NCBI RefSeq assembly: GCF_932274485.2
Contig: NC_065881.2
Location: 65,454,702-65,518,701, forward strand
DNA length: 64,000 nucleotides
Origin: Patella vulgata
Lineage: Eukaryota > Mollusca > Gastropoda > Patellidae
Direction of reading: 5' to 3'
The notes under the pieces were generated by a model, which saw nothing but the letters and a program-made list of their open reading frames with translations, did not search any database and was not told the origin of the DNA. Shown one piece after another: positions 12,557 through 25,352 of this stretch. Made by a program: the position numbers and the translations under genes. The first letter of the stretch is position 1. Each line of letters opens with the position of its first letter.

Positions 12557-13626
12557 ATGATAAGTGAAGCTACATATATGTACTCTGGAATTTTAACCCA
12601 AAATATTCAGTTCCAAAAACATAAACAGGAATTTACTGTTATGTCTTGAACAGGTACACTCCTATACTGTCATACATATATATATATATTTTTGTTCGAG
12701 TGATAATTAGAAAACCAGAAACTGTGGAAAAAGACTGTGAATATATTCTAGATATTACCAGTCAAGAAACGGTAACATTTTTCCCTTTTTTTTTATCAAC
12801 ATTTAAACAAATCTTCAGTGAAACAGGATGGTAACTGTTGATAAAGATTGGTTATCAAGGTTTCAAGTGATTTGATGAGTTTGTGATGTAAGATATGTCA
12901 TTTTATCATGGTGTACGTGTGTAAGTACTGATGTATACTTTAAATATCTCTAATCATTTGATTATGTGAGGTAATGGTTTAATAGACGTTATATAGATAA
13001 TAAGTATATCATTAACACTAACTCATGGTCATCTGTCTTTCTGACTCTAATAATATTATAATTTATTAGATCACTGAACTTTAAGATAAACATTGGGTGG
13101 AATGTGGGAGGAGCTTATCATCAAACCATACATTAATTACACGATCTATAATTCATATAATACCACTTTCATTGATAATTTGATAAATTAAAACTGACCC
13201 ATCTGATAACATAGCTACAGGATTTGACTTGTCAAACTTGCATTAACGTTAATAACCTCATTCAAACATAATAGGACTCGGTAAATATGCACAAGGATGG
13301 TCATAAAATATTTGTAAATAATCTTTTTTTTTCCTTTAAATGTGCATTTATTTACGTGCCTCCAAAGAGCATAGAAATATTTCCATGGAATCTTTATTAA
13401 AAGCTTTATTGAAATCTTTCCACTTAGAAGAAATGGCAAACTTGAAGAACTTTTAAAAACTCTATTACAACCTTTCAGTTTACAACACATGATCTTAATA
13501 TTTTAACTGTGAAAGACTTGTCAATTATTTTGATTAACCCCATTAAAACCACTATAAATGCTGAAAGAAAACAGATTTATCTTCCTTTCATTTAAATCTA
13601 TTAACCTAGAAATAAATCTAACCTAC

Positions 13627-13731
13627 CTGCTCATTTTTACTGCCTGTTAAATCAAGTTCTACATCTAAATCAAAATCAGTAACAGTGATTTTTATTTCAC
13701 AATTTTCGTCAGGTGTTGATGAATTTGTCAT
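13627..13731 (-). CDS. Candidate acidic first coding exon
   Basis: On the minus strand an ATG (13731) with an in-frame stop upstream opens 35 codons: MTNSSTPDENCEIKITVTDF then DLDVELDLTGSKNEQ. It ends in phase 0 at gag-cag|GTAGGT, a good donor. The peptide is hydrophilic and acidic, has normal codon use and looks like a real N-terminus. The family is not recognised. Downstream exons would be at lower coordinates; 10789-10875 is compatible in phase. Most of the gene must lie outside the window or in exons I could not see. Confidence 0.4.
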
Positions 13732-14949
13732 TTTGACAAAAGTTGATTTCCGAACAAAATCACGTTATCCTTTTCTTTAATTACTTTAAATTTGTTTAAT
13801 TCGACTTAAATCACAGTTTTGAAAATGTTCATACAGTCAAGATAACCCATTCATTTGTTACTAATTGTGACAAATGTGATGTCGTCGACAAATAGATACT
13901 AGACAGTATTTAAATTAAAATAGGTAGAGTATTTGTTTGTTTCATACACCCTGTATCTACAATGTAAGCAAAAAACTGGACAGACTAGTGAACCAATGAA
14001 TCATGCGTTTTCTGTAGGATGAATTGAATTAACCACAATACACGATCCCGTTAAATAAACAGCCACCCACCTAAAAAACTACTGTAGTAGGAAACCAATC
14101 CTATTGTTATCATTACATCTTTTGTTATTATTTACACAAAATGCCTTTGTTAAATCATGCAAATAAACAATAGTTATGCATTTTAATTCACTTATCTTTA
14201 ATAGATGTACCCGTATATTTTGTCATGAATACAAGTACAGCTAGTAGTAAAAATTCTTGTTACATGTATACATTCATTAGATTTATGTTTGGGTCTGTTT
14301 TCTTTTTAAAACCATTACCTCATCTTTTGGTAGAAATGTAACTATTCATACAGTTATTAATTTGTTATAATATTTTGAGTAATATACATGTATGTATACA
14401 TTTAAAAATCTAACATCAGACTTGAAAGTGGATGCTTGGTTTTAAAAAAAGGTCATTTTGGTCAAAATGAATGATATTGTGTTACAGTACAGATCATATG
14501 CCTGATTTTTCTCATAAATTAAGCACCATATAATTTTCTAGCCTTTCAACTATTTTTTATGTACTATTCCTCATTTAAACCAGAAGAACCGATGGTATCA
14601 ACTTGTTGGACATAAAACTTGATATTGGTTCAATTTAGTACATGTACACAAATGGATGAAGAGGATCAATTGACTAGTCATTATGACTTTTGATGTTGGG
14701 GTTTGATGGACAGCTGATGTGACTGGTCAACAGTTGAAGGGATAAATTCTATTTTTACTTGATGACCCCTTTAATCATTAGTCAGTATTAGCCTATTAGG
14801 AGTGTTTAATACATTAATTTCATCATCCTGATCTTCAGTGTATCTTCACATTAGCTTCTGTCCGAGAAAAGTCACACTTCTATGTAGGAGTGGGTGACCT
14901 CATTATTTTATCATCCCAACTTTTTAATACACTACTCTATTTAAAGTTG

Positions 14950-15010
14950 TGTCCCATCTTCATTAGCCCAGTCGGAGCAGAAAAGTAGGAGGTTAGACCC
15001 CCCCCATTGC
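14950..15010 (+). mobile_element. SINE family-2 3' fragment
   Basis: 'cattagcccagtcggagcag' followed by 'gtaggaggttagacccccc' is the 3' end of the family described at 43627-43880. Head and middle are absent. Confidence 0.6.
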
Positions 15011-15562
15011 ATTTCTATCAATGTTATGACAAAGAAATTACTTTTAGATGATTGTAGATGACCAAGTCATCGACATGATAATCAAACCAATATTATCATA
15101 TTATTAATTAATAACTAAAAGTTTAATGCCTGTCAAGCTGTTCAATAAATTCTATATATTTAATAATAACAAATTTAAAGCATATTACAATAAAAATTTT
15201 GCTACATGTATAATGTATATAGATATTAGAATTAATCTTATCTATATGTTAAGGGCATGCTGTGCGTTTATATTCACTTGTACATGTAGGTCATTTAAAT
15301 GCCAAACCATTTTTCTAAGTCACAACACAGTTGAACAGTTTTACCATTTGCTCATGTAATGACAGCATCACTACACGATTGGTTCATTTAAAATCATGTT
15401 ACCCATGGCAACCCTGTATCTATGTATGTACAGTTATGTCGTCTGGACCACAACTGTTCCAGTTTAACATTTGGAGAATGACAGTTACAAATCAAGTTTT
15501 CAAACTGAACATTCCTGAAAACCATAAAGTGACAATCCCTTAATGACAATCATATAATAATT

Positions 15563-15640
15563 AAAGCTTCATTAAACATTCAAAATTAGAGCTTCATTAA
15601 ACATTCAAAATTAGAGCTTCATCAAACATTCAAAATTAAA
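15563..15640 (+). repeat. 26-bp unit in three tandem copies
   Basis: 'agcttcattaaacattcaaa' plus 'attag' is repeated three times with one or two changes in the last unit. Confidence 0.85.
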
Positions 15641-17305
15641 CATCATGAAAACTATAATTTTTTTTCAATATGGGTTTTTACTTCTTTTTTTTTTCCTTTT
15701 TTGACTGAAGAGAGTTAATAGCTGTCTTTTAAGTCTGTTATTTTCAGTGTCTGTTAAATATTTGGATAAAAGTTGTTTATTTTTGGTATGGCTAAACAAA
15801 TGAACTTTTACATGAAAAAAACACACTTTCAGGTCATCTCCATTAAAAACTCTTTTCCTGTCATTCTACTTTATTGACCTTTATCTTAAAGTAACCATCG
15901 TCAAACACAAACTTCTTCATAATATTATTACTAAAATTTGAAATGAAAATTGACCATGCTAAAATAGCCATCTTTGATATTTTTTGCAATAATATATGAA
16001 ATATTGTTTTTAATGATTCGTAACTTTATTTCCTCTTGTTAAAGTTCAGTAAAAGCTTATTTCATTTGTCAGTGGCCACATTAAAATTCTAATCTAAAAT
16101 TTGACAATAAAACTGAAGCTTTTCAAATCTAATTATAATATCACAACTATGATTGGAAAAAAATCCTTTGAAATCATTGACAATTATAATAAGTATATCA
16201 ACATGCCGTCTGATATTCTGGGCAAGAGCATTAATTTGTTTAAAATGGATACTTACCATTGTATACACAGATGTCTTTAATGACACCATGATAAATTAAA
16301 ACTCTAGTCAATAATAATGTCAAAGTTATAATCCTTGCACATCTACATGTATATAATCTACAAACAAATAGATTTTCTGTATAAAAGTTCTACCACATGT
16401 ATTCCCACATGGGATGAGAATAAAAGTTCACACTATTGACCTTAGTTATCCTTATTATGGAACACAGCTTTTGTTTTAGAGGAACACTACATGTATAATA
16501 GTGGATGTTTAATTCCCGAGGTTTGAACACTTAATGATGACCAGTTACACTGTTAGACCAAATGGTCTTCACACTTTCACTGTCAGAGTATCCTTATAGT
16601 TCACAAAACTATCCTATTTCCCATAAACCCTTCTCACATTACATGGAATTACAGCTCGGCTGAGGCCAGTTGTAGAAAATTAAATGACATGTGCCTTGTA
16701 CTTGTTTCACCAGAGCCATTTAGACATCTGTTCTGTACTATAGTCCCCCCTTCTAGATTTAACACTGTCAGTAGTTCCTTTGTCAGTAGTGTTGTTACCA
16801 TGGATACTTAATAGTATAGTAGTCACTGATTTTGGATCTCATTATTGGAGATTTTAATTAGGGACAATACTTTTTGGACCCATATAATTAAAATTTTTAT
16901 ACACATACACTCGTACTTAAATGCGAAATTTTTCAACATGTACTCAGATTATTTAACACATATTTTAAAAAAATAAAATCAGAATATCAACAGTAGATAA
17001 TCTTCTGGCTTGGATTCAATTAGTTTAATATGAGGGCCATCAAAAGAGTTAAGGGTTTAGATGAAACGGGCATCTACCAAAAAACAACAAAAACGGCCGA
17101 AAAAGCCAAACAAAAAATATGTCTGTAAAACAAAAACAAAAAAATGGTTGTAAAACAAACAAAAACCGAAACGTTTGGTTATATCAAAACCGTTAATTCA
17201 ATATTGGTTATTCAATAAGAATCCAGTGACCTTTAGATAAATTTTGACCACATACATGTATTTGGTTATTTTGACTAAACTGAATTTTGGTTTCCATCTA
17301 TTTTG

Positions 17306-17579
17306 GGGGGGGTTTGATGGCCGAATGGTTAGCATGCGCGCGCTGTATCATACGGTCTGTCATTGAGTCAACTGGCAGGGTTTCGATTCCCCGGTTGTAC
17401 GTGACAAGGAGTAGGGCCATCTGTCCAACCTCGTGGGTTTTCTCCGGGTCCTCCGGTTTCCTCCCACTGCTAAAGACCCCTACGCGCAAGCGAATTATTG
17501 AAATAAAAAAAATTAAACCATGTTAGTCCTGAAATGACCTAGTTTGTGTCGAGTGGACGTTAAACCCCATTTCTCTCTC
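17306..17579 (+). mobile_element. tRNA-derived SINE, family 1, full-length copy
   Basis: It has a tRNA-like head (A box 'tggccgaatggttagcatg', B box 'gggtttcgattccccgg'), a shared middle and the tail 'ggacgttaaaccccatttct'. A 12-bp target-site duplication 'ccatctattttg' at 17294-17305 and 17580-17591 delimits it exactly. A G-run lies at the 5' boundary. ORFs on both strands across this copy are products of the SINE, not genes. Confidence 0.92.
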
Positions 17580-18046
17580 CCATCTATTTTGATTTGACCA
17601 TCCAGTTTTATAATTTAAATGTTGTGACATTTTCAATACATAACATCTTTGTAGTGTACATACCATATTTGGACTGATTAAACTTCCACAATATTGTACA
17701 GTTATGTATATTGCAAGGGATCAACAGTTATAAATCTTAAGTGTGTATAAAATGGGAGAAACCTCCAGATATTTATATTCAAATTTTTGAAGTTTTTGAG
17801 TTTGAATTTAATATATTTCTGGAAACGTATGCATTTGATCCTATTGTCTATAATGTGTGCCTTTATTGTTTGTTCTGTGTGTGTTCAGATGTGCAGTTTA
17901 TACTAACTGGTATATATTATTATATCAATAATTATGCCTTATTATCTTATTTTCCACAATTTATCATCACTAAATGTTATATTTAATAAGATTTAACCAT
18001 TAATTACTTTCATACATGTATCTATCTTTTTATAAAGCATAGGGCA

Positions 18047-18245
18047 CTCAAATTACTTATCAATCTGCTTAACCTGAGCAGAAAATGCTGATTATCAAAA
18101 ATTAAGGTATTGATGTAATGAAACTATACAACAAGTTTCATCCCTAGCATTTAATTAGAATAAAAATTTATCGTCTCCTAATGCATTGACCAAGCATACA
18201 TGTAAATTGTTCCATCATCAGACAGACAGACGGAAGGCAGGGATC
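18047..18245. repeat. Single diverged unit of the 8.3-kb array
   Basis: Shares 'tgagcagaaaatgctgatta', 'gatgtaatgaaactataca' and the terminal 'cagacagacagacgg' tract with the 8277-9570 array. Confidence 0.6.
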
Positions 18246-18417
18246 ATAAATTGTTTTGGAGGTTTTATAGAAGATTACTGCATAGTGCTTGGATATTACA
18301 GATAGTTTTTCACAGTTCCTTAATTTGATCAATACCCTTTTTCTGGATATTGTGATCTTCAGACAATAGGACCTTTTTAAGTGAATATAAACCAAATGAA
18401 AAAAGAAGTACATGTAA

Positions 18418-18715
18418 TGAATGAATGAAATGAGTTTATTAATGTCCTACTTTTCAGCACCAATCGGGTATATGCCATAAAGTTTCCTATGAGAAACATT
18501 TTGCCTTGACAGCAATGGAGTTCATTTATAATGCACACCAATGTGTACATGAGACTTCATATTTCGGTCCCATCTGAATGACAAGACACTTTTCCTTACC
18601 AGACACTCTGTCCTGCATCAATGACAAGAGGAAATCACCCTGAAAAATCCCAAGACACTCCTGGTTATTGAGCAAGCGCCTTTACTCACTGAGCCACCAT
18701 GGCTACAGAAAAAAA
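18418..18715 (-). mobile_element. tRNA-derived SINE, family 2, diverged copy
   Basis: Read on the minus strand it begins with a tRNA-like head ('ggtggctcagtgagtaaagg', then 'gcttgctcaataaccaggag'). It ends in a tail with 'aggacattaataaactcatt', a mutated form of the family-2 tail. The middle is heavily mutated, so the copy is old. Confidence 0.65.
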
Positions 18716-19078
18716 AATGTGAACATGATGCTCCACACCAAAAGTGATATTATATTACATGTGTTTTGATATAAATCATAAACATATGTTGTTTCAGCAT
18801 GGGGCAGCTTTATATTACAATTATAAATCATTGTATTGTTTATAATATAAATACAATATTCCCTCCCGTTTTTGGTTATGTCTGTGTAAATATATAGAGA
18901 TTAAAATAAATAACAAGCTGTCCATATTTCTTCCAATTAGACTAGGAAGATTGTGTATCAATTGTTTCAAAAGCATTCCAGGTACAGGCATAGTTAAGGA
19001 AGACACAGGGTAGTCCAACATATTTCTCTAAGTCTAATACTTGGCATAACCAAATTAAATACTACTCCTATGGGGGTA

Positions 19079-19814
19079 TTAAAGGACAATATTGGTGCCA
19101 GTCATTATCACATATGTGATAGAGCTGGTTAAACACATTCCAAATATAATTTTAACACAGAGATCATTGCTACGATAGCTGAGTAATACAGGTTTCCTGA
19201 ATCGGAAGTGACGAACGCCAAAGGAAAACACGAGTCATACCTCTATATAACTGACTGATAAGACGAGTGATAAAAGATACACGGCTGAATTTCTGCTCAC
19301 TAATAATTCCTTCCAAGACCAAAAGTTGCTATATGGGACGGTAAGAGGATACCTGACAATTCAATAAAGTAATTGAACGTCATTAGATAAGAGAACACAA
19401 GAAAAATAGAAATAGTTCGTACATTCCCTTGTTTATATTCATTCTATACCTTATAAAAACATGGTAATGCACTGACTTTTTCTGTTTTCCTTTCGTGTTC
19501 TCTTATCTAGTGGCAGTCAATTCTTTTTATGAATTGTCAGATAACCTCTCACCGTCTCACACAACAACTTTTGGTCATGAAAGGAATTATTAGTGAGCAG
19601 AAATTCGGCCATGTATCTGTTATCACTCGTCACATCAGTCAGTTATATAGAGGTATGACTCATGTTTTCCTTTGGCGTTCGTAATTTCCGATTCAGGAAA
19701 CCTGTATTAATCAGCTATCGTAGCAATGATCTTCTTGTTAAAATTATATTTGGAATGTGTTTAACCAGCTCTATCACATATGTGATAATGACTGGCACCA
19801 ATATTGTCCTTTAA
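19079..19814. mobile_element. TTAA-flanked long inverted-repeat element
   Basis: Two arms of roughly 330-350 bp (about 19079-19410 and 19466-19814) are inverted copies separated by about 55 bp. They start 'ttaaaggacaatattggtgc' and end with its reverse complement ending 'tccttTAA'. Paired inner words include 'atcacatatgtgatagagct', 'ggaatgtgtttaaccagctc' and 'cctctatataactgactgat'. TTAA at both ends suggests a piggyBac-type target. The arms differ by scattered substitutions and small indels, so the element is not recent. No protein is encoded. Confidence 0.85.
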
Positions 19815-20044
19815 GCACCAACAGTGTGATCACAGTGCCACTCTCTAATAACAATTAATTAATCTGCTCTTTTTTAAAATTTAAAGGAGAAAAATCATTA
19901 CTGGCCTGCTGAATTGGGGCTTTGACGTAGTTGTGGGGTTATACTTGCAAGTAGTAATTGAAATAAAGAGACAGAATGTATATTAAGACTTTTGAAAGTA
20001 AATAAAATTTCTGTGTCCTACCAATATTTTTTATCTAGGATCAT

Positions 20045-20380
20045 TTAAACATTATGCAAGAGCTAAATCTGCCTATTGCAGGGCTTTCTTTGGGCCTAAA
20101 ATGTTATATAAACTATTAATTAGATATTTATTAAATGAAAAGACCGTAATCAACTCTCGATGTCATCTTATGTGTTCGATGTTCACTGGATTTAAATCCG
20201 ATTTGATGATTTAATACAAAAATGGGTAATTGAGACTATATTTTTTATCGTACCGACTTTAGTAATGATAATCGAGGCTAGACCTAAAATTCAAAGGCTA
20301 TTATATCAGTTCAGAGTGAAGCAATATCTAGTTTTTAATTATTATTGTGAGAACTGCCAGCTCTGATAATGTATCTTTAA
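20045..20380. mobile_element. TTAA-bounded MITE, family A, short copy
   Basis: It starts 'ttaaacattatgcaagagct' and ends 'gataatgtatctttaa'. It is an internally shortened relative (336 bp) of the 523-bp copy at 7754-8276. Confidence 0.65.
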
Positions 20381-21273
20381 GGCAAGGGAGACAACTACAT
20401 GTACATATTATACCTTCACCAGAATAGATTAATGAAATATGAAATCTTTGTTTTTATCTTTCAGGGGCAATTTGTAACTTTATAGAGCAATAAATTATAA
20501 CCTTTCCTAATGGAAGAACAATTACAGTGTACTCCTTTATTGTTTTCCCTTAACACTAACATATCTTCACCCAAACAGCAGTGACACATCCATAAACCAT
20601 TAGAAACGTAATCACAACCCAGAATAAAAGTCAACAAATCACACACAATCAGATATATTTGAATTAAAAAAAAATATTCCATTCAAGTAATTAAATTGAT
20701 TTCACATCGCCATTTTCAAAATTATAAAGTAATAATTATTTTTCCACAAACAAGGTCACTCTTAAAATATTTTTTTTTATATCAGATTTGTAAGCATCTC
20801 ATAACCATTTTATAAAATGTATGTGTGTTTGTGCTAAGTTTCACAAGTGGTTAGACTGAATGTTGATATGAATATTCTAAGTGATTATTCATATGCTATT
20901 CCAATATTCAAATTGATTCCATTCAAGTTATCATTTTTTATCAAATGTTTTTTTTACATTTTGAGATTTATAGAAATTGTGACTATTTTCCATATTTTTA
21001 ATATTATCTAATTTTACTAAAATATATTAAATATTTCTCATTGAAGACAAAAAAACAAATCAAATTCCATTAACATTGAATTATGAATTCCACAAAAAGA
21101 GCAATGAAAAACTATGATTTGGAATATCTGTTTGAGCAATACAAGGTGCCTCTTGTGTTATTTTATTTGAATATAATGGTTGCCTGTATCCAGTACATGT
21201 AAGCAAAAGAATAATACATTTTCATAAATGGGACCACAGAGAGATAAAGGACTATCTAATAAACAAAACTTAC

Positions 21274-23265
21274 CGATAATACTATTGGGTAGTATCTTGT
21301 TATGTTACCAGAAGATGTTACCATTTTGTGGTAAGTATTTTGTGGTATTATTGTTATATTATGTTCTGTTACTGGTATATCATTCTCTGGTAAAGATGGA
21401 AGAGTAAATACAGGTTTAGCTTTGAGCTTTGATGGAGTTTTCTTAGTAACTGTGTTTTGATTCATAGATCTCAAAATGGCAAAATTGTCCATTTCTGGTA
21501 CGGCTAAAGAATAGTCCTTGAAAAGAAAAAGAAATTAAAAATTTTCATTACCCTAGAATTTAATTAAAATATTATTTACTTAAAGAGACATTATTCAAGA
21601 GCTAAATCTGCCTATTTCAGGTCTTTCTTTAGGCCTTAAATGTTACATAAATTATTAATTAGACATTTATTAACATGACAAGATCATAATCCACCTTAGA
21701 TGCCATCGGATGGCTCTGATTTTAAGTAGTTTAGAACAGTTCAGCCATTTAATGCACACATCTTGTCAAAACTACAGACATGGATAACTTCGCCCAGAAT
21801 AAAGTAATTTGAATGAAATTTTCAATATATTCATTTTGCATTATCTATTTTTGAACTAAAATAGCAAGAACAGTCAATTCTTTATCTTAATCTTACATAA
21901 TGTATCTTTAATCATACATCGATAACAATATCTTTTATGGAGAAAAATGACAGGCTTTACCAGTACTTCTACATGTACTTATTCAATCCTTCATACAAGT
22001 ACTGGTTCAAACATGGCTATTTAAGGTGCTGATAAATTTCTACACTTTTTAAATATCATACATATCTATACTAACATGTTTTAAGATATTGTTGTTTTTT
22101 TTCTCCAGAAAACCACTAGAATAATGATAATGTTTTACAGGTATGCTTAAATTCTTTAAACATTATTAAACATAAAAATAATCCAAACAAAATTGTACAG
22201 TACCTGTAGTTTCTTCATTTTATGTTGAAAGAGTTTTGTTGAAAGTCTTCTACGAAGGGTGCCACGAAGATTATCTCGTACAATAGGTTCCTTATTTTCT
22301 ACTCTACATAGGCCTACTGTATCCTTTTTGAATGGTGACTAAAATACAAAAACGCTAATTTATTAACCTCATAATAATATCAATTCAATAATTTATTTAG
22401 AATCATAATAGACACAAAAACATAATATGAAACACACTATTTCAGTTAAATCATAATTGTCTCTTGTTGTGGGGTCAGAGTGTCAAATACAGACATATAA
22501 GTGTACATGTAGGCAAATTTCACATATTGCTTTTTGAATATTAATCCTTTGATGGTCCGTAATCTTTTAAAATACATGTAAGGCATCTAAGTATGACAAG
22601 ACAGTAGCGCATTTTGATTGGATCTGGCCTCTTCTCATTCATGTTCATGAGTGTCATAAAATACATGTAGGTATCCTTTCTTGTAATTAATCTACCCTCA
22701 CTACAGAACCAAACCATTAATAAATTCTATAAACTTATCAGAACTCTGTAACATGTTGTCATCAACCATACATGTATATTGTCAACAGTACAAATCGCGG
22801 GGGGGGGGGGTAGCTACCCTAATGAATGCCATTGATATTCCCAAAGGCCAGGTGATTCGATTCCATTTTCATAATCCAAACTAATTTATATAATTTTTTT
22901 TTCTAAGAGTAAGAGACAAGATAGATCTGACTTTATTTGAAGGCGATTTGATAAGATCATAAGATGGACTGACATGTTCATGTAACTTTTAAGTGTTCAG
23001 AAAGAATATCAAGCGCCTACTAATATTATTGCCTACTAGTACTATACTTAGCTAAAATATAAATCTAATTGATGAACACACGTGAAACATTTTGTTTGTT
23101 TACCTTTTTTACTTGCCGAATAGAGCTGCCGTGTATAGTTTGTCTTCTTCGTTTACTTGTGGTAGCTTTTGGTAAAAATCCACACCCCTCGACATTAAAA
23201 CTCAAATCCATCTCGTCCATATCAACTTGAAATTCGCGCTTTCGTTTCCGAGTTTCAGAAGCCAT
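21274..23265 (-). CDS. Small basic protein gene, 5' three exons
   Basis: Three minus-strand exons (23104-23265, 22204-22338, 21274-21516) are all phase 0 with clean GT-AG borders and give 180 codons without interruption. The start ATG at 23265 follows 'aataaag'. The N-terminus MASETRKRKREF is basic and NLS-like, followed by an acidic patch DMDEMD and a second basic cluster TSKRRRQTIH. Exon 2 adds NLRGTLRRRLSTKLFQHKMK. Exon 3 is serine/proline/threonine-rich (KKTPSKLKAKPVFTLPSLP) and ends in ITRYYPIVLS before a GTAAG donor. The composition suggests a nuclear or chromatin/cell-cycle protein, but I recognise no family. The 3' exons were not found to the left; if the last donor is not used, translation stops a few codons later. 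Intron 2 carries a MITE (21580-21911). Confidence 0.7.
21580..21911. mobile_element. TTAA-bounded MITE, family A, intronic copy
   Basis: It starts 'ttaaagagacattattcaag' and ends 'cttacataatgtatctttaa'. The two ends are inverted repeats of each other over about 20 bp and both carry TTAA. The interior matches the copies at 7754 and 20045. It lies inside intron 2 of the small basic-protein gene. Confidence 0.7.
22797..22812 (+). repeat. Poly-G run
   Basis: An uninterrupted G homopolymer in AT-rich DNA within intron 1 of the basic-protein gene; likely length-variable. Confidence 0.8.
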
Positions 23266-24980
23266 CTTTATTTACTTTGTACATAGCGAATCGTTGTAGC
23301 CGTTACCCTCATTATCTTTGAAATAATCAATGAAGCGTAAACATCTTTCTCAGCGCCACCTGAAATAACAGGTACTCTAAGGGAGGTAATCCAGTCTGCC
23401 ACTACCAGTGTCATTACAAATAGTTTTTATTTTACACGTAATTCTTCACATTATCTAAATTAAACAATACAAAATATTACACAATACTTTGAGCTTCTAC
23501 CCGATACTGCAAACTGCTAACTCTTTGCTTTATACATCTCAAATACAGATATAGAATATCCCACACCTTTATTACAAAATACAGATTGCGTTTAGCTTGC
23601 CTCTCTGATTTTGAGTAAATTCTAATTCTAGGATAGGGTATATCACATAATATTACCAGTTCGAATTCTAAAATAAACTACAGGACATCTTTGATAATGA
23701 CATGTCGACCATTGAACGCTAAAATCATAGGCTGTATTATCTATGGATGGGTGGGGGAAGGAGTGAGAAGACCGTAATATATTTAGAGAAGAGAACTTTT
23801 AATTTAAAAGAATTAAATAAATCCAATAAAAAACACACTTTTATATATTAAAGACAAATCAAAAACTTTTTAGCGTTTTAACTTTAACCTGTTTTATGCC
23901 TCTATACATAGGCTCTCGGATTTACATTTTTATACGCAACTTACCCCTTTAATAATACACATGGACTCTATGGTCGTCTGAAGAACATTTTAAAGGGACA
24001 AGCCATCAGTAAATATCAATATACAGATAAGTTTTTTAAGATAAAATTTTAGTATACAAATTTATAACAATATGACAAATAATAATATTTACAAATAAGA
24101 CAAACGATAATTTTAATCTAGCTTGCATATACATTTACTAACAGGGAAAACAGTGTGTATATACACATTTACCTTAAACAGGTTTGATAATGGCACAGAA
24201 ATTTGATACAAGTATGATGCATGGGTATAAATATTATAAATACATAAATAACGAGAAGACTTATGGAAATATGATATAGGAATGCTAGAAGCATTATATG
24301 AATCAAGTAATAAAATATGGGATGAAATATATTAATTCATGGAAATCTAGATAACAATTATGATACAAAAAGGTAGAGATAGACCTACATGTAGCTAGAA
24401 ACATGTTATATTCTTAGATTCATTGCATGGAATACAAACGCACTAACTGATCTTGCAACTGTTTTGAGTGGGTTAAATAGATTTTCTAGAGAACAGAGTA
24501 GATAATTATCTGTAAATGTTGGGTATATGTGGATGGTACGTAATTTAAATAGTCATAGTCTAACCATAATGGCCTGCAGATCTTTTCTAAGATGACTTTA
24601 GATTTCCTTGACTGATATTTAGAAGTATAGGTTGTTGATGTTTATTACAAATTTAACGCCCAACACATTCATTATACGTGGAATTATGGACAGGTTGATT
24701 TAATTAAGATTGTTTACATATAAAGTAGTAATAAAAAAAGGGCTAAAAATATAAAACGTAACTTTAAAACACAGGGTTAAAATTCGCTGTCGAGAGAAGT
24801 GGGAGTGGGTCATCTTCTCCCTGGTCCAGCTGATTAATGTTTGGTATCGTCAATGCGGATAGAAAAAAAAAACGTTGGGAAAAAGAAGCCATATGCTTTT
24901 TGTGGAAAAGCGAGTTTCTCGCAGTAAGTAAAAACAACATAGCTGGACCTGTAGATTATTTACAAATTAAAAACACAACT

Positions 24981-25125
24981 TTATGGATTTATTGCCTCTC
25001 GGTTTATTGCATGTAACGTTTCAACACTATTACGAGTATCTTATCCTTATCAAACAATAAATATACATGTAAGAATATTGAAACATTGCATGTAATAAAC
25101 CAAGAAGTAGTAAATCCACTCGAAA
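24981..25125. repeat. Imperfect inverted repeat
   Basis: 'ggatttattgcctctcggtt' with following 'tattgcatgtaacgtttcaa' pairs with 'ttgaaacattgcatgtaata' and 'aaccaagaagtagtaaatcc' about 80 bases on. Likely a decayed foldback or MITE. Confidence 0.65.
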
Positions 25126-25199
25126 AGTTCATCCAGATTTTCCGGCGTGGTTCGCCTTTTTTCAGTTATTCAGTACAGCCGGGCGACCTGGCAAAGGAC

Positions 25200-25352
25200 A
25201 ATGCATAGTCGTTCAAATGGGACGAAAAACCCGAGGTCCCATGTACACATTGTCGTGTACGTAAAAAAACCCATGGCAGTTAGAATCCAATAAAAGAGTA
25301 GGCCGTACCGGTACCGCAGAACAGTAGGAGGCTATACCCCATTTCATTTCAT
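25200..25352 (+). mobile_element. SINE family-2 fragment
   Basis: The middle ('gtacacattgtcgtgtacgt', 'acccatggcagttagaatcc') and tail ('cagaacagtaggaggctata', 'ccccatttcatttcat') match the 43627-43880 copy. The tRNA head is missing or too diverged. Confidence 0.65.

Larger units (their letters stand above)
13740..17290. other. Noncoding stretch with minor repeats
   Basis: No convincing gene. It contains a SINE family-2 tail at about 14950-15010, a 26-bp triplication near 15563-15640, and an A-rich tract with 'aaacaaaaac' words at 17070-17170. Confidence 0.4.

Noticed and set aside
16257-16289. ATG plus 11 codons ending at GTAAGT on the minus strand
   Set aside because: Too short; ATG-donor pairs of this size are expected by chance in this much AT-rich DNA.
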